The notes: generated by a model from the letters alone, not told the origin. A stretch of 64,000 nt of DNA from Cellulomonas sp. Leaf334 (GCF_001424195.1 NZ_LMOO01000005.1:299646-363645); one strand, 5' to 3'. Positions 9,090-18,233 are shown, numbered from the stretch's first letter. Numbers and translations are program-made.

Positions 9090-10063
9090 GGTTCTTCACC
9101 CGACGCATCGTGTTCTACGCGATCACCGCGTGGGCAGCGATCACGATCAACTTCTTCATCCCGCGGATCATGCCGGGCGACCCCGTGAGCGCCCTGATCG
9201 CCAAGAACCAGGGCCGGATCAGCCCCGACGCCGCCGAGGCGCTGCGGGCGCTGTTCGGGCTCGACGAGGACATGTCGCTGTGGGAACAGTACGTCGCGTA
9301 CTGGAAGCTGCTGCTGCAGGGCGACCTGGGCATCTCGTTCTCGTACATGGCACCCGTGGCCGACGTGATCCGGCAGGCGCTGCCGTGGACGATCGGGCTG
9401 GTCGGCGTCGCGACGATCATCAGCTTCACGCTCGGCACGCTGATCGGCACCGGGATCGGGTGGCGCCGGGGGACCTGGATGGACGGTCTGCTGCCGCTGT
9501 CCACGTTCTTCTCGGCCGTGCCGTACTTCTGGCTCGCCCTGATCGCCATCTCGCTGTTCTCGGTGACGCTCGGCTGGTTCCCCGCCAGCGGCAGCTACGA
9601 CCGCAGCATGGTGCCCACCCTGTCCTGGGAGTTCGTCGGCTCCGTCATCTACTACGGGTTCCTGCCGGCCATGACGATCGTGGTGTCCTCGATCGCCGGC
9701 TGGATGCTCGGGATGCGCAACATGATGGTCACCGTGTCCTCCGAGGACTACGTGACGGTCGCGCAGGCCAAGGGCCTCAAGGAGCGGACCGTCATGATGG
9801 GCTACGCCGCCCGGAACGCGATCCTCCCGCAGGTGTCCAGCTTCGCCCTGTCGCTCGGCTTCATCGTCGGCGGCACCCTCGTCATGGAGATCGTCTTCTC
9901 CTACCAGGGCATCGGGTACTACCTGTTCAGCGCGGTGAACGCGAAGGACTACCCGCTCATGCAGGGGTGCTTCCTGGTGATCACGTTCGCCGTGCTCCTC
10001 GCCAACATGGCCGCCGACGTCGCCTACGGCGTGCTCGACCCCCGCACGCGACAGGAGGGCTGA
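9086..10063 (+). CDS. ABC transporter permease, OppB/DppB type
   Basis: A 325-residue inner-membrane permease with about six helices. The N-terminus ([19 protein letters not shown]) is the usual first helix of DppB-like proteins, followed by the IMPGDP motif. The EAA loop that contacts the ATPase is seen around [26 protein letters not shown]. The start overlaps the stop of the ATPase gene by 4 nt, and the next permease begins 1 nt after its stop. It forms the transmembrane pore together with that second permease. Confidence 0.93.
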   Translation: MRFFTRRIVFYAITAWAAITINFFIPRIMPGDPVSALIAKNQGRISPDAAEALRALFGLDEDMSLWEQYVAYWKLLLQGDLGISFSYMAPVADVIRQALPWTIGLVGVATIISFTLGTLIGTGIGWRRGTWMDGLLPLSTFFSAVPYFWLALIAISLFSVTLGWFPASGSYDRSMVPTLSWEFVGSVIYYGFLPAMTIVVSSIAGWMLGMRNMMVTVSSEDYVTVAQAKGLKERTVMMGYAARNAILPQVSSFALSLGFIVGGTLVMEIVFSYQGIGYYLFSAVNAKDYPLMQGCFLVITFAVLLANMAADVAYGVLDPRTRQEG

Positions 10064-10064
10064 C

Positions 10065-11057
10065 ATGACCGTCGAAGCCGCGTTCCTCGAGGACCTGGAG
10101 ATCAACCCGGACGCGACGACCCCCCGCACGGGCAAGCGTCGCTTCCTGTTCATGCGCAACGCGAAGGCCCTGACCGGTCTGGCGATCCTCGGGTTCTTCT
10201 TCCTCATCGCGATCATCGGGCCGTGGATCGCGCCGTACGACCCGAACGCGCGGTCGTCGGCGATCCTGCAGTCACCGTCGTGGCAGCACCTCATGGGCAC
10301 CACGCACCAGGGGCAGGACGTCATGAGCCAGCTGATCCTGGGCACGCGCAGCGTGCTCGTGGTCGGGTTCGTCGCCGGGACGGTCGCGACGGTCATCGGT
10401 GTGATCGTCGGCGTCACCGCGGGCTACATCGGCGGGTTCGGCGACGAGTCCCTGTCGGCGCTGTCCAACGTGTTCCTGGTCATCCCGCAGCTCCCGCTCA
10501 TCATCATCATCGCGGGGCAGCTGCCGTCGGCAGGCGGGCTCACCGTCGCCCTCGTCATCGCTGCGACCGGCTGGGCGTGGGGTGCCCGCGTGCTGCGCGC
10601 GCAGACGCTGTCGCTCAGGAAACGAGACTTCGTCGAGGCCGCGCGCGCCAACGGCGAGAGCACGTGGCGGATCATCTCCGCGGAGATCCTGCCCAACCTG
10701 ACCGCCATCATCGCCGCGGGCTTCGTCGGCACCGTCGGGTTCGCCGTGCTGTCCCAGATCACCCTGTCGTTCGTCGGCATCACGCCCACCAACGAGTGGA
10801 ACTGGGGGACCGTCCTGTACTGGGCGCAGGCGCAGCTGGCCCTGCAGCGCGGCGCGTGGTGGTGGTTCGTCCCCGCCGGGCTGCTCATCGCGCTGCTCGG
10901 CATGGCGCTGACGCTCATCAACTTCGGGATCGACGAGTTCGTCAACCCGCGCCTGCGGTCGGTCGGCCTCAACGCCCGGTCGATGCGCAAGCGCAAGATC
11001 CGCCCGCGCATCGGCTTCACGCCGGTCGTCCGCGAGGCCAAGGAGGACCGGGCATGA
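10065..11057 (+). CDS. ABC transporter permease, OppC/DppC type
   Basis: A 330-residue permease. A cytoplasmic N-terminal tail is followed by a helix (TGLAILGFFFLIAIIGPWIAPYDPN) and the HLMGTTHQGQDVMSQLILGTR segment typical of DppC. The EAA loop is FVEAARANGESTWRIISAEILPN. ACAGGAGGGC precedes the ATG at 10065. It overlaps the next ATPase gene by 4 nt. With the OppB-type partner it builds the importer channel. Confidence 0.93.
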   Translation: MTVEAAFLEDLEINPDATTPRTGKRRFLFMRNAKALTGLAILGFFFLIAIIGPWIAPYDPNARSSAILQSPSWQHLMGTTHQGQDVMSQLILGTRSVLVVGFVAGTVATVIGVIVGVTAGYIGGFGDESLSALSNVFLVIPQLPLIIIIAGQLPSAGGLTVALVIAATGWAWGARVLRAQTLSLRKRDFVEAARANGESTWRIISAEILPNLTAIIAAGFVGTVGFAVLSQITLSFVGITPTNEWNWGTVLYWAQAQLALQRGAWWWFVPAGLLIALLGMALTLINFGIDEFVNPRLRSVGLNARSMRKRKIRPRIGFTPVVREAKEDRA

Positions 11058-12154
11058 CCGCCATCGACACGCAGCGTGCGTTCCGCTCCGGGGCGGCGGC
11101 CGTCGATCCCGTGCTGGAGATCAAGAACCTGTCCGTCGACTACGGGTACGACGAGGACCCGACGCACGTGCTGCGCCAGGTGTCATTGACCCTCAACCGC
11201 GGCGAGGTGCTCGGCCTGGCCGGCGAGTCCGGCTGCGGCAAGTCGACGCTCGCGTACGCGGCCACCCGGCTGCTGCCGCCCCCCGGTCTCATCACCGGCG
11301 GCGAGGTCATCTTCACCGACCGCGACGGGCAGAGCACCGACATCCTCACGCTCAGCGACGCCGACCTGCGGGCCACCCGCTGGCAGGACCTCGCGATCGT
11401 GTTCCAGGGCGCGATGAACTCCCTCAACCCGGTGTACCGGATCGGCCGGCAGATCGCCGACGGGATCTCCGCGCACCTACCGGGGGTCACCAAGAAGGAG
11501 GCCCTGGAGCGGGCTGCCGGGATGCTCGAGCTCGTCGGCATCTCCGCCGACCGGCTGCGCGACTACCCGCACCAGCTCTCTGGCGGCATGCGGCAGCGCG
11601 TGATGATCGCCATGGCCCTCGCGCTCGACCCGCAGGTGCTGATCATGGACGAGCCGACGACGGCCCTCGACGTGGTCATGCAGCGGCAGATCGTCGAGCA
11701 GATCGCGGAGCTGCGCGACCGGCTCGGCTTCTCGGTCATCTTCATCACGCACGACGTGTCCCTGCTGATCGAGATCGCCGACCGCATCGCGATCATGTAC
11801 GCCGGCGAGATCGTCGAGGACGCCTCCGCGCAGGACATGTACCGCCGCCCGCGGCACCCGTACTCGGACGCGCTGCTGCACTCGTTCCCGCCCTTGCGCG
11901 GTCCACGCCGCGAGCTCACCGGCATCCCCGGCTCACCCCCGGACATGTCGAACCTGCCCACCGGCTGCCCGTACCGCGACCGCTGCGCGCACGTGTTCGA
12001 CGCGTGCGCGGCGATCACCCCGGAGCTCGTCGCGCCGCTCGTCGAGGGCGACGACCCGCGCCGGTCCGTCGCCTGCCTGCGCCACGACCCCGCCGCCGTG
12101 ACCGCGGCCGGCTTCGAGCCGCAGCCGGTCCCGGTGGAGCTCTCGGTCCGCTGA
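11054..12154 (+). CDS. ABC transporter ATP-binding protein, OppD/DppD type
   Basis: A 366-residue ATPase, the second nucleotide-binding subunit of the importer. Walker A is GESGCGKST (57-65), the signature LSGGMRQRV, and Walker B VLIMDEPTTALD. The C-terminal NLPTGCPYRDRCAHVFDAC block matches the Opp/Dpp cysteine-containing extension. The ATG at 11054 overlaps the preceding permease stop; the longer upstream frame opening only overlaps that permease. It is the last gene of the locus and is followed by a strong hairpin. Confidence 0.93.
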   Translation: MTAIDTQRAFRSGAAAVDPVLEIKNLSVDYGYDEDPTHVLRQVSLTLNRGEVLGLAGESGCGKSTLAYAATRLLPPPGLITGGEVIFTDRDGQSTDILTLSDADLRATRWQDLAIVFQGAMNSLNPVYRIGRQIADGISAHLPGVTKKEALERAAGMLELVGISADRLRDYPHQLSGGMRQRVMIAMALALDPQVLIMDEPTTALDVVMQRQIVEQIAELRDRLGFSVIFITHDVSLLIEIADRIAIMYAGEIVEDASAQDMYRRPRHPYSDALLHSFPPLRGPRRELTGIPGSPPDMSNLPTGCPYRDRCAHVFDACAAITPELVAPLVEGDDPRRSVACLRHDPAAVTAAGFEPQPVPVELSVR

Positions 12155-12157
12155 TCC

Positions 12158-12210
12158 CCGCCCCACCCCCGGCTCCCTCTCCACAGGGCTGCTGGCCGGG
12201 GGCGGGGCGG
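12158..12210 (+). terminator. Rho-independent-like terminator of the beta-glucoside operon
   Basis: A 16-nt arm at 12158-12173 pairs with 12195-12210 with one mismatch; the stem is almost entirely G-C. It begins just after the stop of the last ABC gene. It lacks a T-tract, as many high-G+C actinobacterial terminators do. Confidence 0.65.
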
Positions 12211-12266
12211 CCCTCTCACCAGCCGGACGACCTCGTCCCCCCCAGCAGGACCGCGTCGTCGGCTGT

Positions 12267-12854
12267 CTACGCACCGCTCGAGCGGGGTCGTGCACGGACG
12301 TGCACGCGGGCGCCCTGGGCGCCGAAGATGCTGAGCAGCTCGACGGGGTGCGCGGTCTCGTTGCCGAACCAGTGGGGGACGCGGGTGTCGAACTCCGCGG
12401 CCTCGCCGGGCGGGAGGACCAGGTCGTGCTCGCCGAGCACCAGGCGCAGGTGGCCGTCGATGACGTACAGCCACTCATAGCCCTCGTGCGAGTTCAGCTC
12501 CGGGTCGGGGTGCGGGCCGCCGGGCGGGAGGACGAGCTTGTAGACGATCATGCCGCCGCTCTTGCGGGACAGCGGGATCACGGTCATGCCGTGCTCGGTG
12601 ACCGGGCGCGGGTGGATGCGTGGGTCGCCCGTGGCGGGGGCGCCGACCAGCTCGTCGAGCGGCACCCGGTACAGCGCGGCCAGGGGGACCAGGAGCTCCA
12701 GCTGCGGTCGCCGCGTGCCCGACTCCAGCCGAGAGAGGGTGCTGACCGAGATGCCGGTCGCCTCGGACGCCTGCGCGAGCGTCAGGTCGCGCTGCTGCCG
12801 GACGGCCCGGAGCCGGGGCCCGACGGTGCGCATCAGCTGGTCGACGTCGTCCAC
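12267..12854 (-). CDS. XRE-family regulator with C-terminal cupin domain
   Basis: A 195-residue regulator. Residues about 9-62 form the XRE helix-turn-helix (LRAVRQQRDLTLAQASEATGISVSTLSRLESGTRRP). Residues about 105-180 form a small cupin barrel with HEGYEWLYVIDGHLRLVLGEHD and PHWFGNE, which may bind a metal or small ligand. The gene is divergent from a thioredoxin-reductase-like flavoprotein, an arrangement seen repeatedly in actinobacteria, so it probably controls that gene and itself. A TTGCC-N5-GGCAA palindrome lies just upstream. The start may be the GTG at 12854 (GCGGAGC before it) or the ATG at 12833. Confidence 0.9.
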   Translation of the reverse strand: MDDVDQLMRTVGPRLRAVRQQRDLTLAQASEATGISVSTLSRLESGTRRPQLELLVPLAALYRVPLDELVGAPATGDPRIHPRPVTEHGMTVIPLSRKSGGMIVYKLVLPPGGPHPDPELNSHEGYEWLYVIDGHLRLVLGEHDLVLPPGEAAEFDTRVPHWFGNETAHPVELLSIFGAQGARVHVRARPRSSGA

Positions 12855-12864
12855 GCTCCGCAGT

Positions 12865-12879
12865 TTGCCACTTCGGCAA
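12865..12879. promoter_or_regulatory. Candidate XRE-cupin operator
   Basis: TTGCC at 12865-12869 and GGCAA at 12875-12879 form an inverted repeat with a 5-nt spacer, 11 bp upstream of the regulator start. A direct repeat GATGCTTGCC follows at 12881-12890 and 12910-12919, so TTGCC half-sites recur through the whole divergent promoter region. Binding by the adjacent XRE protein is inference. Confidence 0.55.
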
Positions 12880-12922
12880 CGATGCTTGCCAGCCTGCGAC
12901 GGTCCGTCGGATGCTTGCCGAC

Positions 12923-13903
12923 ATGAGAGATGTGGTTGTCATCGGTGGTGGTGCTGCGGGTCTGAGCGGAGCGGTGACGCTCGCACGAGCGCGTCGGTCG
13001 GTGCTGGTGATCGACGACGGGACCCCCCGCAACGCCCCGGCGGACGGGGTGCACGGGATCCTGGGACAGGAGGGCGTGTCTCCGCTGGAGCTGCTCGCGC
13101 GCGGCCGCGCCGAGCTGGCGGGCTACGGCGGGTCGCTGCGGCAGGGCCGGGTCGTGGCGGCGGCGCGCGAGGACGGCGGGTTCGTCGTGACCTTGGACGA
13201 CGGGACGTCCGAGCGCGCTCGGCGGATCCTCGTGGCCACCGGCCTCGTCGACGACCTGCCCGACCTCCCCGGTCTGCGGCAGCGCTGGGGTCACGACGTC
13301 CTGCACTGCCCGTATTGCCACGGCTGGGAGGTGCGTGACCAGCCGATCGGCGTGCTCGCCACGTCCGAGCGCGCCGTGCACCAGGCACTGCTGTTCCGGC
13401 AGTGGTCCGACGACGTGGTCCTGCTCCAGCACACCGCCCCGGAGCCGACGCCGGAGCAGGCCGAGCAGCTGGCCGCCCGAGGGGTCCGCGTGGTGCCCGG
13501 GGTCGTCACGGAGGTGCTGTCGACCGACGGACGGCTCACGGGCGTGCGCCTGGAGTCCGGCGCGGTCGTCGAGCGATCCGCCCTGACGGTCATGCCCCGG
13601 TTCGTCGCGCGCCTCGACGGGCTCGACGGTCTGGGCCTGACGGCGGTGCCGCACGAGATGGGCGTCGGCGAGCACGCCGCCTCCGACCTCATGGGGGCGT
13701 CGTCGGTGCCCGGCGTCTGGGTGGCCGGCAACGCGACCGACCTCATGGCCCAGGTCACGGGCGCGATGGCCGCCGGCACCCGTGCGGGCGCAGCGATCAA
13801 CTCCGACCTGATCCTGGAGGACACGGCCCGCGCGGTCGCCGCGTCGCGAGCGGCACCTGAGGCGCACCCCCGTCCGAACCAGCCGCTCCTGGTGCGCGAG
13901 TGA
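12923..13903 (+). CDS. FAD/NAD(P)-dependent oxidoreductase, thioredoxin-reductase-like
   Basis: A 326-residue flavoprotein. The N-terminal FAD-binding motif is VVVIGGGAAGLSG, and the redox-active pair is Cys129-Pro-Tyr-Cys132 in LHCPYCHGWEV. The C-terminal VWVAGNATDLMAQVTGAMAAGTRAG motif closes the FAD site. The second NAD(P)H-binding motif of true TrxB (GGGDSA) is not evident: that region reads GVLATSERA. It therefore may use a different electron donor or act as an oxidase, like ferredoxin-type or GliT/DepH-like members. No thioredoxin gene is nearby. The ATG at 12923 is chosen so that MRDVVVIGG starts the fold; 12911 is an alternative. Confidence 0.88.
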   Translation: MRDVVVIGGGAAGLSGAVTLARARRSVLVIDDGTPRNAPADGVHGILGQEGVSPLELLARGRAELAGYGGSLRQGRVVAAAREDGGFVVTLDDGTSERARRILVATGLVDDLPDLPGLRQRWGHDVLHCPYCHGWEVRDQPIGVLATSERAVHQALLFRQWSDDVVLLQHTAPEPTPEQAEQLAARGVRVVPGVVTEVLSTDGRLTGVRLESGAVVERSALTVMPRFVARLDGLDGLGLTAVPHEMGVGEHAASDLMGASSVPGVWVAGNATDLMAQVTGAMAAGTRAGAAINSDLILEDTARAVAASRAAPEAHPRPNQPLLVRE

Positions 13904-13930
13904 CGCGAGCGGACATGTGCGCCGCCTCAT

Positions 13931-13954
13931 CCGCACCACGCGTCACAGGTGCGG
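13931..13954 (+). terminator. Hairpin after the flavoprotein gene
   Basis: CCGCACC at 13931-13937 pairs with GGTGCGG at 13948-13954 around a 10-nt loop, 28 bp after the stop codon. No T-tract follows. A modest candidate for a transcript end. Confidence 0.4.
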
Positions 13955-14045
13955 CTGGTTGCGCCGGGTGGCGCGACGACGCACAGGGAGAGAGACGGTC
14001 AGGTCCAGGCGATCCACAGGGGCGGCGGGTGAGGTGGGGGTCGAG

Positions 14046-14063
14046 CACGTGGAGGACCACGTG
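14046..14063. promoter_or_regulatory. CACGTGG inverted repeat upstream of the STAS-like gene
   Basis: CACGTGG and CCACGTG are separated by AGGA, 24 bp before the ATG at 14088. It may be an operator or an mRNA hairpin near the ribosome-binding site. No regulator can be assigned. Confidence 0.35.
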
Positions 14064-14087
14064 ACCGACAGAGCCGGGAGGCCCGCC

Positions 14088-14429
14088 ATGAGCACGGTGA
14101 CCGCAGACGTACCGGACGCACCCGCGAGCCCCGCGTGGATCACCGCCAACGTGCGACCGGCCGGGTCGTTCGGGCGCGCCGACGTCGGCCGGCTCCGCGA
14201 CCTCCTGGGCGTCCTGTCGGCGTCGGCGTCGCTCGTCGTCCTCGACCTCGCGGCCACGAGCCTGCGCAGCCGGCACGCCGCCGACGCGATCGACGAGGCC
14301 GGGTGGGAGCTCGAACGGCGCGGCGGCTGCCTGCTGTGCATCAACGCCGACGACGACGCACGCGCCCAGCTCGACGGCTGCCGCCACGCCGTCGTCGTCG
14401 GACCGGAGGAGCCGACGCCCGTGCCGTGA
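14088..14429 (+). CDS. STAS-like domain protein
   Basis: A 113-residue soluble protein. The segment SASASLVVLDLAATSLRSRHAADAIDEAGWELERRGGCLLCINAD has the strand-helix pattern of STAS domains (anti-anti-sigma factors of the SpoIIAA type). The usual DxxxxxSxG phosphorylation motif is replaced by DLAATSLRS, so phosphorylation cannot be assumed. A GGGAGG lies 6 nt before the ATG. Longer frames reach back to 13917 but show no protein-like composition. No sigma or anti-sigma partner is adjacent. The family assignment is only moderate. Confidence 0.6.
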   Translation: MSTVTADVPDAPASPAWITANVRPAGSFGRADVGRLRDLLGVLSASASLVVLDLAATSLRSRHAADAIDEAGWELERRGGCLLCINADDDARAQLDGCRHAVVVGPEEPTPVP

Positions 14430-14471
14430 TCCGAGCGTCGGAACGGTCCCGGCACACCGGCGCGGGTGACC

Positions 14472-14484
14472 TACCGTTGTCCGG
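14472..14484 (+). promoter_or_regulatory. Leaderless -10 box of the PAP2 phosphatase gene
   Basis: TACCGT at 14472-14477 is followed by 6 nt and the GTG at 14484. This spacing puts the transcription start at the first base of the start codon. No convincing -35 is seen. No Shine-Dalgarno precedes this GTG. Confidence 0.5.
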
Positions 14485-15431
14485 TGAGCAACGCCCCCAC
14501 CCTCCCCGCGCCTGTGCGCCCGACCCCCGACGCCGGGGACCGGCGCGGCATGGTCGTGGCCGTGGCGGTGGGAGTCGCGGCCCTCTCGTTCGCCGGGGTG
14601 TTCCTGCTGTGGCGGGTGTTCGTCGACACCCTCGCCGGTCAGCAGGTGGAGAACGCGGCGTTCCAGGGCGCCCTCTACGGGCAGACGCAGCTGTGGCGCG
14701 TCGCCGAGCGCGTGCTCGACGTGGTGTCGGTCGGGTTCATCGTCGCCGTCCTGCTCGCCGCGATGCTCATCGCCGTGCTCCGTCGCCGGTGGTCGCTCGC
14801 CGCCCAGGTGGCGGTCCTGATGATCGGCGCCAACCTCACGACGCAGGTGCTGAAGAAGTGGGTGCTGTACCGCCCGGACCTCGGCGTCGAGGCCAGCTAC
14901 GGCAACACCCTGCCCAGCGGTCACACCACCGCGGCGGCCTCCGTCTCGGCGGCGCTGCTCCTCGTGGTGCCGCCCCGCGCCCGCCCGTGGGCTGCCGTGC
15001 TCGGCGCCGGCTACACGACGGCCACCGGCATCTCGACTCTGATCGGCCAGTGGCACCGCCCGTCGGACGTCGTCGCGGCCGTGCTGGTGGTGCTCGCCTG
15101 GACCGCGATCGCGTGCGCGCTGGTCGCGTTGACCCCTGCCCGCGCCTCGACGGCCACCGGTGCGCTCCGGCTCTCCGTCGACCCGCCGCCGACGCCTGCC
15201 ACGATGCGCGGTGTGGTGGCGGGGCTGCTCATCGTCGGGGTCGGCGCGGGGGCGTCGGCCGTCGTCGCGCTGTCGCACACGTGGCAGAACCTGGACGATC
15301 TGGACGCTCGCGCCGAGGAGGTCACGGCCTACCTCGGCGGCGCCGCGGGGGTGCTGATGGCGTCCTGTCTGGCGTTCGCGATCATGCTGCTGCTGCGTCA
15401 GGCCGCGGCATCGCGATTGCCGCGGGGTTGA
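14484..15431 (+). CDS. PAP2-family membrane phosphatase
   Basis: A 315-residue integral membrane phosphatase of the type-2 phosphatidic acid phosphatase superfamily. The three catalytic motifs are KKWVLYRP, LPSGHTT and GQWHRPSD; the two histidines are the expected nucleophile and acid. There are about six helices, plus a C-terminal two-helix extension (MRGVVAGLLIVGVGAGASAVVAL and GGAAGVLMASCLAFAIMLLL). Substrates in this family include phosphatidate and undecaprenyl pyrophosphate; which one applies here is open. The GTG at 14484 is chosen over the in-frame GTG at 14466 because a TACCGT -10 box lies between them. Confidence 0.85.
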   Translation: MSNAPTLPAPVRPTPDAGDRRGMVVAVAVGVAALSFAGVFLLWRVFVDTLAGQQVENAAFQGALYGQTQLWRVAERVLDVVSVGFIVAVLLAAMLIAVLRRRWSLAAQVAVLMIGANLTTQVLKKWVLYRPDLGVEASYGNTLPSGHTTAAASVSAALLLVVPPRARPWAAVLGAGYTTATGISTLIGQWHRPSDVVAAVLVVLAWTAIACALVALTPARASTATGALRLSVDPPPTPATMRGVVAGLLIVGVGAGASAVVALSHTWQNLDDLDARAEEVTAYLGGAAGVLMASCLAFAIMLLLRQAAASRLPRG

Positions 15432-15501
15432 CCGCACGCCGTAGAGTCCCCAACGTCGCACGGGTCGTCCGGCCCGTCGCAGTCCGAGAAGGGCCTGACT
15501 G

Positions 15502-18222
15502 ATGTCTGCAGGGCGCAAGCTCGTGATCGTGGAGTCGCCTGCCAAGGCGCGCACGATCGCCGGGTACCTCGGCGAGGGGTACGACGTCGAGGCGAGCGTC
15601 GGGCACATCCGTGACCTCCCGCAGCCCTCCGAGCTGCCCGCGGACATGAAGAAGGGGCCGTTCGGCAAGTTCGCCGTCGACGTCGACAACGGCTTCGCGC
15701 CGTACTACGTGGTCGACGCCGACAAGAAGAAGAAGGTCAGCGAGCTCAAGAAGCTCCTGAAGGACTCGGACGAGCTCTTCCTGGCCACCGATGAGGACCG
15801 CGAGGGCGAGGCCATCGCCTGGCACCTGCTCCAGGAGCTCAAGCCCAAGGTCCCCGTCAAGCGCATGGTGTTCCACGAGATCACCCCCGAGGCCATCCAG
15901 CGGGCGCTGGAGAACACGCGTGAGCTGGACGACCGGCTGGTCGACGCGCAGGAGACCCGACGCATCCTCGACCGGCTGTACGGGTACGAGGTCAGCCCGG
16001 TGCTGTGGCGCAAGGTCCGGCAGGGTCTGTCGGCCGGGCGCGTGCAGTCCGTCGCGACGCGGCTCGTGGTCGAGCGCGAGCGCGAGCGCATGGCGTTCGT
16101 CGCCGCCGACTACTGGGACGTCACGGGCACCTTCGCGGTTCTCGACGACGCCGAGCCGTCCTTCGACGCGCGACTGACGTCGGTCGACGGTCGCCGCGTC
16201 GCGACCGGACGGGACTTCCTCGACACCGGTCAGCTGCGCGCCGCCGATGTCGCCCACCTCGACGAGGCACGCGCGACGTCGCTGGTCGCCGGGCTGGCCG
16301 ACTCGTCGTTCACCGTCGCGTCCCTGGAGACCAAGCCGTACACCCGTCGCCCCGCGGCGCCGTTCACCACGTCGACCCTCCAGCAGGAGGCGTCGCGCAA
16401 GCTCCGGATGGCGTCCCGGCAGACCATGCGCACGGCGCAGGGCCTGTACGAGAACGGCTACATCACCTACATGCGTACGGACTCCTCGTCGCTGAGCTCG
16501 CAGGCGATCGACGCCGCGCGCCGGCAGGCCTCGGAGCTGTACGGGGCCGAGTACATCCCCGACGCGCCCCGCGTGTACGCGAGCAAGGCCAAGGGCGCGC
16601 AGGAGGCCCACGAGGCCATCCGGCCCGCCGGTGACCACTTCCGGACGCCCGCGCAGGTGGCCAAGGAGCTGTCGGGCGACCAGTTCCGGCTCTACGAGCT
16701 CATCTGGAAGCGCACGGTCGCCTCCCAGATGGCCGACGCCCGCGGGCAGACCGCGTCCGTCCGCCTCGGCGCCACGGCGTCCGACGGCACGGACGTCCTG
16801 TTCTCCGCCTCCGGCACGGTCATCACGTTCCGCGGGTTCCTCGCCGCGTACGAGGAGGGTCGCGACGTGTCGCGGTACGACTCGTCGGAGGAGGCCCCGG
16901 CCGAGAAGGACGACGCGCGCCTCCCGAAGATGGCCGAGGGCGACCCGCTGTCCGCATCCGACCTCACCGCCGACGGCCACCGCACCTCCCCGCCGCCGCG
17001 CTACACCGAGGCGTCGCTGGTCAAGGCGCTGGAAGAGCGCGGGATCGGCCGGCCGTCGACGTACGCCGCGACCATCTCCGTGATCCAGGACCGCGGCTAC
17101 GTGACCGGTCGCGGGCAGGCCCTCGTGCCGTCGTGGCTGGCGTTCGCGGTGACGCGGCTGCTGGAGGAGAACTTCGAGTGGCTCGTCGACTACGACTTCA
17201 CCGCCGAGATGGAGGAGGACCTCGACGCCATCGCCGCCGGTGACAAGGACCGGGTGGCCTGGCTGACCCGGTTCTACTTCGGTGACGGCACCGGCAACGA
17301 GGAGGGCGAGGGCCTGCGGGACCTCGTCGCGAACCTCGGCGACATCGACGCCCGCGAGGTCAACTCGATCCCGATCGGTGAGGGCATCGTGCTGCGCGTC
17401 GGCCGGTACGGCCCCTACCTGGAGGACTCGGCCGCCGAGCCCGCCGAGGACGGCACCACGCGGCGCACCTCGGTCCCCGAGGAGCTGGCCCCCGACGAGC
17501 TCACCGTCGCGAAGGCCCGCGAGCTGCTGGAGACGCAGCCCGAGGGGGACCAGGTGCTCGGCACCGACCCCGTCGCCGGCACGCCGATCGTCGCGCGCAA
17601 CGGCCGCTACGGCCCGTACGTGACGGAGATCCTGCCCGACCCCGAGATCGACACGTCCCTGTCGGCCGCCGCGCAGAAGCGCGCGCTCGCGGCGGCGCCG
17701 AAGCCGCGGACCGCCTCGCTGTTCAAGTCGATGTCGCTGCAGTCGATCACCCTCGACGAGGCGCTCACGCTGCTGTCGCTGCCCCGCGTGGTCGGCGTCG
17801 ACCCGGAGTCCGGCACCGAGATCACCGCGCAGAACGGCCGCTACGGCCCGTACCTGAAGAAGGGCACGGACTCGCGCACGCTCGCGTCGGAGGAGGCCCT
17901 CTTCACGACGACGCTCGAGGAGGCGCTGGCCATCTACGCGCAGCCGAAGCGCGGCCGCGGCGCCACGTCTGCGCCCCCGCTGCGCGAGCTGGGCGACGAC
18001 CCGACGTCGGAGAAGCCGATCACCGTCAAGGACGGCCGCTTCGGCGCGTACGTCACCGACGGCGTCACCAACCGGACCCTTCCCCGCGACCTCACGCCCG
18101 AGACGATCACGCGCGAGCAGGCGATCGAGCTCCTCGCCGAGAAGCGCGCGTCGGCCCCCGCGAAGAAGAAGGCGCCCGCCCGCCGTGCGCCGGCCAAGCC
18201 GAAGGCCGCCGCGAAGAAGTAG
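15502..18222 (+). CDS. topA: DNA topoisomerase I
   Basis: A 906-residue type IA topoisomerase that relaxes negative supercoils. The N-terminal TOPRIM domain has KLVIVESPAKARTI, and LATDEDREGEAIAWH supplies the acidic Mg2+-binding residues. The active-site Tyr323 lies in NGYITYMRTDSS. The C-terminus has no Cys4 zinc ribbons but four Topo_C repeats, each with a (N/D)GR(Y/F)G(P/A)Y core, and a lysine/alanine-rich tail (KKKAPARRAPAKPKAAAKK). This is the usual actinobacterial layout; the basic tail helps processive relaxation in mycobacteria. It is followed nearby by tmk and holB, the conserved actinobacterial order. The ATG at 15502 follows GAAGGG. Confidence 0.97.
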   Translation: MSAGRKLVIVESPAKARTIAGYLGEGYDVEASVGHIRDLPQPSELPADMKKGPFGKFAVDVDNGFAPYYVVDADKKKKVSELKKLLKDSDELFLATDEDREGEAIAWHLLQELKPKVPVKRMVFHEITPEAIQRALENTRELDDRLVDAQETRRILDRLYGYEVSPVLWRKVRQGLSAGRVQSVATRLVVERERERMAFVAADYWDVTGTFAVLDDAEPSFDARLTSVDGRRVATGRDFLDTGQLRAADVAHLDEARATSLVAGLADSSFTVASLETKPYTRRPAAPFTTSTLQQEASRKLRMASRQTMRTAQGLYENGYITYMRTDSSSLSSQAIDAARRQASELYGAEYIPDAPRVYASKAKGAQEAHEAIRPAGDHFRTPAQVAKELSGDQFRLYELIWKRTVASQMADARGQTASVRLGATASDGTDVLFSASGTVITFRGFLAAYEEGRDVSRYDSSEEAPAEKDDARLPKMAEGDPLSASDLTADGHRTSPPPRYTEASLVKALEERGIGRPSTYAATISVIQDRGYVTGRGQALVPSWLAFAVTRLLEENFEWLVDYDFTAEMEEDLDAIAAGDKDRVAWLTRFYFGDGTGNEEGEGLRDLVANLGDIDAREVNSIPIGEGIVLRVGRYGPYLEDSAAEPAEDGTTRRTSVPEELAPDELTVAKARELLETQPEGDQVLGTDPVAGTPIVARNGRYGPYVTEILPDPEIDTSLSAAAQKRALAAAPKPRTASLFKSMSLQSITLDEALTLLSLPRVVGVDPESGTEITAQNGRYGPYLKKGTDSRTLASEEALFTTTLEEALAIYAQPKRGRGATSAPPLRELGDDPTSEKPITVKDGRFGAYVTDGVTNRTLPRDLTPETITREQAIELLAEKRASAPAKKKAPARRAPAKPKAAAKK

Positions 18223-18233
18223 GCACGGTCCGG

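Noticed and set aside
13797..15689. A 630-codon minus-strand frame across 13797-15689
   Set aside because: It is antisense to the flavoprotein end, the STAS-like gene and the PAP2 phosphatase gene, whose catalytic motifs are intact on the plus strand.
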